From Spirochaetales bacterium (GTDB lineage: Bacteria > Spirochaetota > Spirochaetia > SZUA-6 > JAFGRV01), in assembly GCA_016935735.1 (NCBI GenBank), contig JAFGQK010000026.1, positions 1-49,355 on the forward strand: 49,355 bases of DNA. Direction: 5' to 3'. Positions within the stretch are counted from its first letter, which is position 1, and each line of letters opens with the position of its first letter. The notes under the pieces were generated by a model. It ran no database searches and was not told the DNA's origin. It was given only the letters and a program-made list of their open reading frames with translations. Of this stretch, positions 45,716 through 49,355 are shown piece after piece. The translations under genes were made by a program, and so were the position numbers.

Positions 45716-45744
45716 TTGATTTCTTTTCAAAATCCTGTTAGAAT
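45716..45744 (+). promoter_or_regulatory. Promoter immediately before the DUF6498-like gene
   Basis: TTGATT (45716-45721) and TAGAAT (45739-45744) with a 17-bp spacer. The predicted start of transcription coincides with the ATG at 45751, and no ribosome site intervenes, suggesting a leaderless transcript. Confidence 0.6.
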
Positions 45745-45750
45745 AAATAT

Positions 45751-46371
45751 ATGACAGAAAATGCTGCTGTTTATTTAAAAAAAGACTCACTCGTAAGCCA
45801 GGTATTCCTTATTCTGAATAATGCGATTCCTCTTATTGGGGCAGTAGTACTTGAATGGAATCTTTTCGTCATTATTCTTATTTACTGGTGTGAGAGTGCT
45901 GTTATCGGCTTTTATAACATTTGTAGAATGATAAAGATAAAGGGAAACAAGGCTGTACTACTCATCCTCTTTTTTTGTGTTCATTACGGGCTTTTTATGG
46001 TTGTTCATTATATTGCGATTCTTCTTTTCGGGATTTTTTCCGGGAATTATTTTGATGTTGATGAAGGCCTTTTGAGCCCCCTGTTCACGGAACCCACTGT
46101 CCTTATTGCACTGGGTATGATGATGATAAGTCATGGAATTTCTTTTTTTATGAATTTTATACGAAACAGGGAATATGAAGGAAAGACACTTGAAAATCAG
46201 ATGATCGCACCATATCCCAGAATAGTAATTATGCAGGTGGTGATTCTGGGTACTGCCTTATTTCTTGCCTTTTTCCGGCTTGATGAGCCCCTTGTGGCTA
46301 TAATTCTTCTGGTTCTAATAAAAAGTATAGTTGATTTCTTTGCACACCGAAAAGCACATAAACAGAAATAA
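45751..46371 (+). CDS. DUF6498-like multi-pass membrane protein
   Basis: The 206-residue protein has five or six membrane helices. The motif LIYWCESAVIGFYNICRMI and the loop EYEGKTLENQMIAPYPRI match the DUF6498 family, whose function is unknown. Length is normal. The ATG at 45751 lies within a few bases of the expected transcription start. Confidence 0.85.
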   Translation: MTENAAVYLKKDSLVSQVFLILNNAIPLIGAVVLEWNLFVIILIYWCESAVIGFYNICRMIKIKGNKAVLLILFFCVHYGLFMVVHYIAILLFGIFSGNYFDVDEGLLSPLFTEPTVLIALGMMMISHGISFFMNFIRNREYEGKTLENQMIAPYPRIVIMQVVILGTALFLAFFRLDEPLVAIILLVLIKSIVDFFAHRKAHKQK

Positions 46372-46466
46372 CCCTCTGATATTTTGCTCTTCTCATAGCA
46401 TAAACCGTCCGATATTTGATAGGATAGTATATCTACAGAAGAGGACTTTAAAACAGGAGACTGCCA

Positions 46467-46961
46467 GTGAAAGCCGTATCACTTTGTTGTCTGCTCTATT
46501 TCATCATTCTTTCTGCATTTTCTGAAACCATATATGTATACACGTATGAAATCTGTAATGATGAACCGGTACCATGCGAATTCCAGGTAAAAGAGGGGAT
46601 ACTGAACGGATTATTCGATGCAGGACATATTGTCTTTGATGATATATCTGTGTCTGACAGGGGAAACCTCCTGTCCGGGATTAATATAGATAAACTGATA
46701 ATGGATGCAAGAAGCGGTGGTGCATACTATTTTATAGGAGCACAGATTATAAGTAATCTTATATCCCTTGAAAATAAATCAGAGTGTATAGAAAGTACGG
46801 CTTTTTATTGTCTTTATGATGTTTCTACAGGAAAACTTTTAAAGCAAGGAAATACGAAAATGACCAATAAGGAGAATCAGTTGAGTAAAGAAATCCTCTG
46901 GTTCCAGCTTGGTTTATATATTTCAGGGGAAATCAACTATTTTTATAATAAAAGGGAGTGA
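46467..46961 (+). CDS. Exported protein of unknown function
   Basis: The 164-residue protein has an N-terminal signal peptide (AVSLCCLLYFIILSAFSE). Mature protein residues include two or more cysteines (EICNDEPVPCEF) and a beta-rich fold. The start is GTG at 46467 with AGGAG 9 nt upstream. No family recognised. It stands alone between the DUF6498-like gene and a repeat. Confidence 0.75.
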   Translation: MKAVSLCCLLYFIILSAFSETIYVYTYEICNDEPVPCEFQVKEGILNGLFDAGHIVFDDISVSDRGNLLSGINIDKLIMDARSGGAYYFIGAQIISNLISLENKSECIESTAFYCLYDVSTGKLLKQGNTKMTNKENQLSKEILWFQLGLYISGEINYFYNKRE

Positions 46962-47335
46962 AAAGCCGGGTTAAAAAGAGGATTTTGATATGAAGGAGCA
47001 GGGCGTTGGCTACGATGACATACCGGGTCATGAAATGCAGGAAATATTTGAAATTCATTAATTTCAAGTTATTTATAAAGGTTCCGACCAACGCCTGAGC
47101 TGCTAAAAGTCAAAATCCGGCTTAATAACAGAATTCTGACTTTCAGTAGCACAGAAAATAGCAAAAAAATGTGATATATATTAAATAAAAGGGTAGTAAT
47201 ATGCCGATTTTTATAAATAGGAAGGATTTTACTGGTAATTGTGTAAAAAGGTAAGCAGTTTCCTTACATAACCATAAGAATAGAATCCGGGTTTTCCCTG
47301 GTTTTTTCATCAGTAAATGCAAAGAGAAAGGTGAT
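46962..47335. other. Intergenic region carrying a repeat
   Basis: About 370 bp without a supported gene. It contains repeat copy D (47003-47094) and a run related to copy F (AATAACAGAATTCT near 47124-47137, ending in GTAGCACAG). I see no convincing promoter for the following gene. Confidence 0.65.
47003..47094. repeat. Dispersed repeat, copy D
   Basis: GCGTTGGC (47003-47010, followed by TACG as in copies A and B) and CCAACGC (47088-47094) bound a 92-bp element whose interior differs from the other copies and contains the small hairpin GAAATTCATTAATTTC (47050-47065). Confidence 0.7.
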
Positions 47336-49204
47336 TTGTTTGTGAGAGGAAAAAGGCAGCTTTTTATTTTTATCATTGATTATGTTCATAGAAAAAGCCT
47401 CTTCTATTATATAGCAGCCGGCATTGTGTTCTTTCTTTTCCTATCCGGACATCTTTACGGTGAACAGACATGGCAGGGTAATGCAGCGATGATCCGGAGG
47501 GGAGAATTTGAAACAGAAGGTTTTTTCGCAGCATCAAATTCCTTTCCCCTTAATACTAAAATTCTTGTAAAAAACCTCCATAATACGCGAACAACAGAGG
47601 TAATTGTTGTAAAACGCTTAAGTGAATATTACAGTGTATTTTTGCTTCTTTCAGAACAAGCAGCATTTGAATTAGGGATGAGTGAAGATTCTGTTATAAA
47701 CGTGGAGGTAACAGTTCTTAATTTCGGTACAGGTGATGCAATTGGATTGCCGGATGACCTCCCGTACAATCCGGACCCGGATGTGTTTCCCCTCCCCACG
47801 GTCGAAGGCGGGGTGACACCGGGCCCCACACCCATTCCAGCGGAGACCCCTTCACCCGGAATGACCGATGCAATAACGCCGGAACCGACAGCTGTTCCGT
47901 CCCCGGGGGAGACATTTGAACCAACTCCGGAAACATCAGAAACCCCTGGTCCAGAACCGACATTGGAACTAACACCAGAACCGACACCGGAACAGCTTGA
48001 ATCAGAGCTTGACAGGGATCCACAGAAAAACCTCTTTCTGCCGCCACGGGAAGACGAAATGTATGTGCTCGAGGATTTTAAAAAACCTGATGAAACCGGG
48101 GATGAAGAAGAAGTTCCAGATCTGGAGATTGTAAGTACAGATGAGTTCAAAGGCAAGGCAATTGATGAAAGTATTACCACACCGGAGGCAGGGGATAAGG
48201 ATGAAGATATTTCTTCTTATGAACTTAAACATCCGGAGGTGGAAGATCCCCTGATAGAGGATAAAACAAATCCAACGGCAATTGTTTCAGGAATTAATAT
48301 CGATGATCCTGCTGTCCCGGATATCGTCGAGAAAGAAAAACCGGTTCCCGATCCATCAAATGAAGTGCCGGAAATAGCAACGTATGATGTTGCTCTTGAA
48401 CCCCAGGAACCGACCTTGCCCGGCGAAGTAACCCCTGATTTATCGAACGAGGTCCCTGAACCACTGGAATATGATTCTGACATTGCCCTGGAACCGGAAG
48501 AACCGGATATCCCGGGAAAAGAGGACAGGGGAATCCCGGATCCGTCAAATGAGATACCGGATGCAAAAGAGTCTGATATTGCCCTGGAACCGGGAGAACC
48601 GGATATCCCGGATTCAGAGAAAGACATACCGGATCCTTCATATGACATCCCGGATTCAGAAAAAACCGAAGAAATCGCGATGGATCCGGCTGAACCTGAA
48701 CCGCCAACGGAAGCTGAAAAAGGAATACCGGATCCTTCATATGAATTACCGGAAACCGAAGGCGAAACAGAGATCGCATTAAATCCCGAAGACCCGAAAC
48801 TCCCGAAAGAAAACGGCAAGGAACCGGATATAGAGCCTGATAATGGGAATAAAGAACCGGATTATGATGAAGACATTATTATAGAGTTTGAAGAAACCGG
48901 CCCAAAACCGCCCACGGATGCAGATATCCATGAAACAGAATTGAAAGAAGATATATATAAAGAAGATTTTGAGAAAGGGAAATACTTTATCCAGCTTGCC
49001 GCATATACTGAGAAATCTCCTGCCCTGGCACTGGAAAAAAAGTATTCTGCCATTTATCCCGTAAAAGTATATGCGATAACAGATAAATTACTCGATATCT
49101 ATAAAGTGATGGTCGGTCCTTTGAATAAATATGAAAGCGATACCCTTCTTTACCAGTTCAAGTCCCTTGGTTTTAAAGATGCTTTTGTGAAATATATAAA
49201 TTAA
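47336..49204 (+). CDS. RlpA-like DPBB protein with long acidic/proline repeat linker and SPOR domain
   Basis: In this 622-residue protein, an N-terminal membrane helix (~residues 22-42) is followed by a double-psi beta-barrel region (~45-130, ending SVINVEVTVLN). Then comes a proline-rich stretch (PGPTPIPAETPSPG and similar) and about 330 residues of imperfect ~30-residue repeats built on PDPSNEIPD / IALEPEEPDIP. The last ~75 residues are a SPOR domain (KYFIQLAAYTEKSPA ... YKVMVGPLNKYESD), which binds denuded septal peptidoglycan. No catalytic Asp/His pair of lytic RlpA enzymes is evident in the barrel. The start is TTG at 47336 (AAAGG upstream); GTG at 47342 is an alternative. Confidence 0.88.
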   Translation: MFVRGKRQLFIFIIDYVHRKSLFYYIAAGIVFFLFLSGHLYGEQTWQGNAAMIRRGEFETEGFFAASNSFPLNTKILVKNLHNTRTTEVIVVKRLSEYYSVFLLLSEQAAFELGMSEDSVINVEVTVLNFGTGDAIGLPDDLPYNPDPDVFPLPTVEGGVTPGPTPIPAETPSPGMTDAITPEPTAVPSPGETFEPTPETSETPGPEPTLELTPEPTPEQLESELDRDPQKNLFLPPREDEMYVLEDFKKPDETGDEEEVPDLEIVSTDEFKGKAIDESITTPEAGDKDEDISSYELKHPEVEDPLIEDKTNPTAIVSGINIDDPAVPDIVEKEKPVPDPSNEVPEIATYDVALEPQEPTLPGEVTPDLSNEVPEPLEYDSDIALEPEEPDIPGKEDRGIPDPSNEIPDAKESDIALEPGEPDIPDSEKDIPDPSYDIPDSEKTEEIAMDPAEPEPPTEAEKGIPDPSYELPETEGETEIALNPEDPKLPKENGKEPDIEPDNGNKEPDYDEDIIIEFEETGPKPPTDADIHETELKEDIYKEDFEKGKYFIQLAAYTEKSPALALEKKYSAIYPVKVYAITDKLLDIYKVMVGPLNKYESDTLLYQFKSLGFKDAFVKYIN

Positions 49205-49355
49205 GGAAAAATAACGGCATTTCTGCGCCGGACTCCCCGGTCCCCGGTACGATTCACTTCGCAAAAAAAGAGCTTTTAGCGCTGTTTATAATTCTAATAG
49301 GGGCAATGATTTAGAAACACCCTTCAAATATATTTACCCCGGAAAACCGGTTAAA
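49205..49355. other. Window edge, no gene seen
   Basis: Downstream of the SPOR-protein stop there are 151 bp with a GC-rich patch (CCGGACTCCCCGGTCCCCGG) and no open frame or clear terminator that I can support. Confidence 0.6.

Noticed and set aside
45554-45790. 78-codon minus-strand frame
   Set aside because: It overlaps the start of the 130-residue gene and the promoter and start of the DUF6498-like gene on the other strand; no ribosome site.
47201-47254. 17-codon frame MPIFINRKDF... after AAAGGG
   Set aside because: Possible chance occurrence in an AT-rich intergenic region; no promoter or homologue visible.

Overview
This window is AT-rich bacterial DNA with long same-strand operons and consistent Shine-Dalgarno sites (AAGGAGG, GAGGAG). 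A Gram-negative envelope is suggested by a lipoprotein, an RlpA/SPOR protein, a monofunctional glycosyltransferase and several signal peptides. The overall flavour (FliG-like protein, SPOR protein with a long acidic/proline linker, many membrane and signal-peptide orphans) fits Spirochaetota best, but that is an impression and cannot be proved here. I see no rRNA, tRNA, CRISPR array or recognisable transposase.

Layout. 1-1411: a TetR regulator and a FAD oxidoreductase in one operon under a textbook autorepressed promoter; the oxidoreductase is cut short by a dispersed repeat. 1461-2132: an ECF sigma factor behind a 37-residue peptide gene. 2350-7308 (+ strand): a membrane FHA protein, a membrane-anchored vWA protein and an unrecognised 659-residue protein. 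7499-36308 (- strand): about 29 kb of 15 tightly packed or overlapping genes. In order of transcription they encode a FliG-C/MotA-loop-like protein, a protein made of two tandem copies of a ~200-residue module, a CHAT protease/kinase-lobe/AAA+ fusion, a Ycf46-like AAA+ ATPase, an unknown, a second classical AAA+ ATPase, two small charged proteins, a MoxR ATPase, a probable degenerate vWA protein, a large coiled-coil protein, a 105-residue protein, a radical SAM protein, a multi-TM protein and a 2483-residue membrane protein with propeller-like repeats. 36628-49355: ordinary accessory and housekeeping genes (slipin, DEAH helicase, methyltransferase, response regulator, lipoprotein, glycosyltransferase 51, steroid-reductase-like membrane protein, HD hydrolase, DUF6498-like protein, RlpA/SPOR protein).

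The central observation is the 1461-36308 block. MoxR + vWA + beta-propeller gene sets are known computationally as NTP-dependent conflict/regulatory systems. Here that core is extended with two further AAA+ ATPases, a caspase-like CHAT protease fused to a kinase-lobe-like region and an AAA+ motor, a radical SAM enzyme, FHA and vWA membrane proteins, and a FliG/MotA-like first gene. A 28-bp promoter-like box lies at exactly the same distance (24 nt) upstream of the ECF-sigma operon and of the large operon, and the first ~28 codons of the two operons are duplicates. The simplest reading is that the ECF factor drives both itself and the large operon. A working model is a membrane sensor (giant propeller protein, FHA/vWA proteins) that feeds ATP-dependent remodelling motors and ends in activation of the CHAT protease.

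A family of ~85-110 bp elements with GCGTTGG...CCAACGC ends recurs through the window. Two related copies lie in opposite orientation at 1-86 and 36445-36552, bracketing the block.
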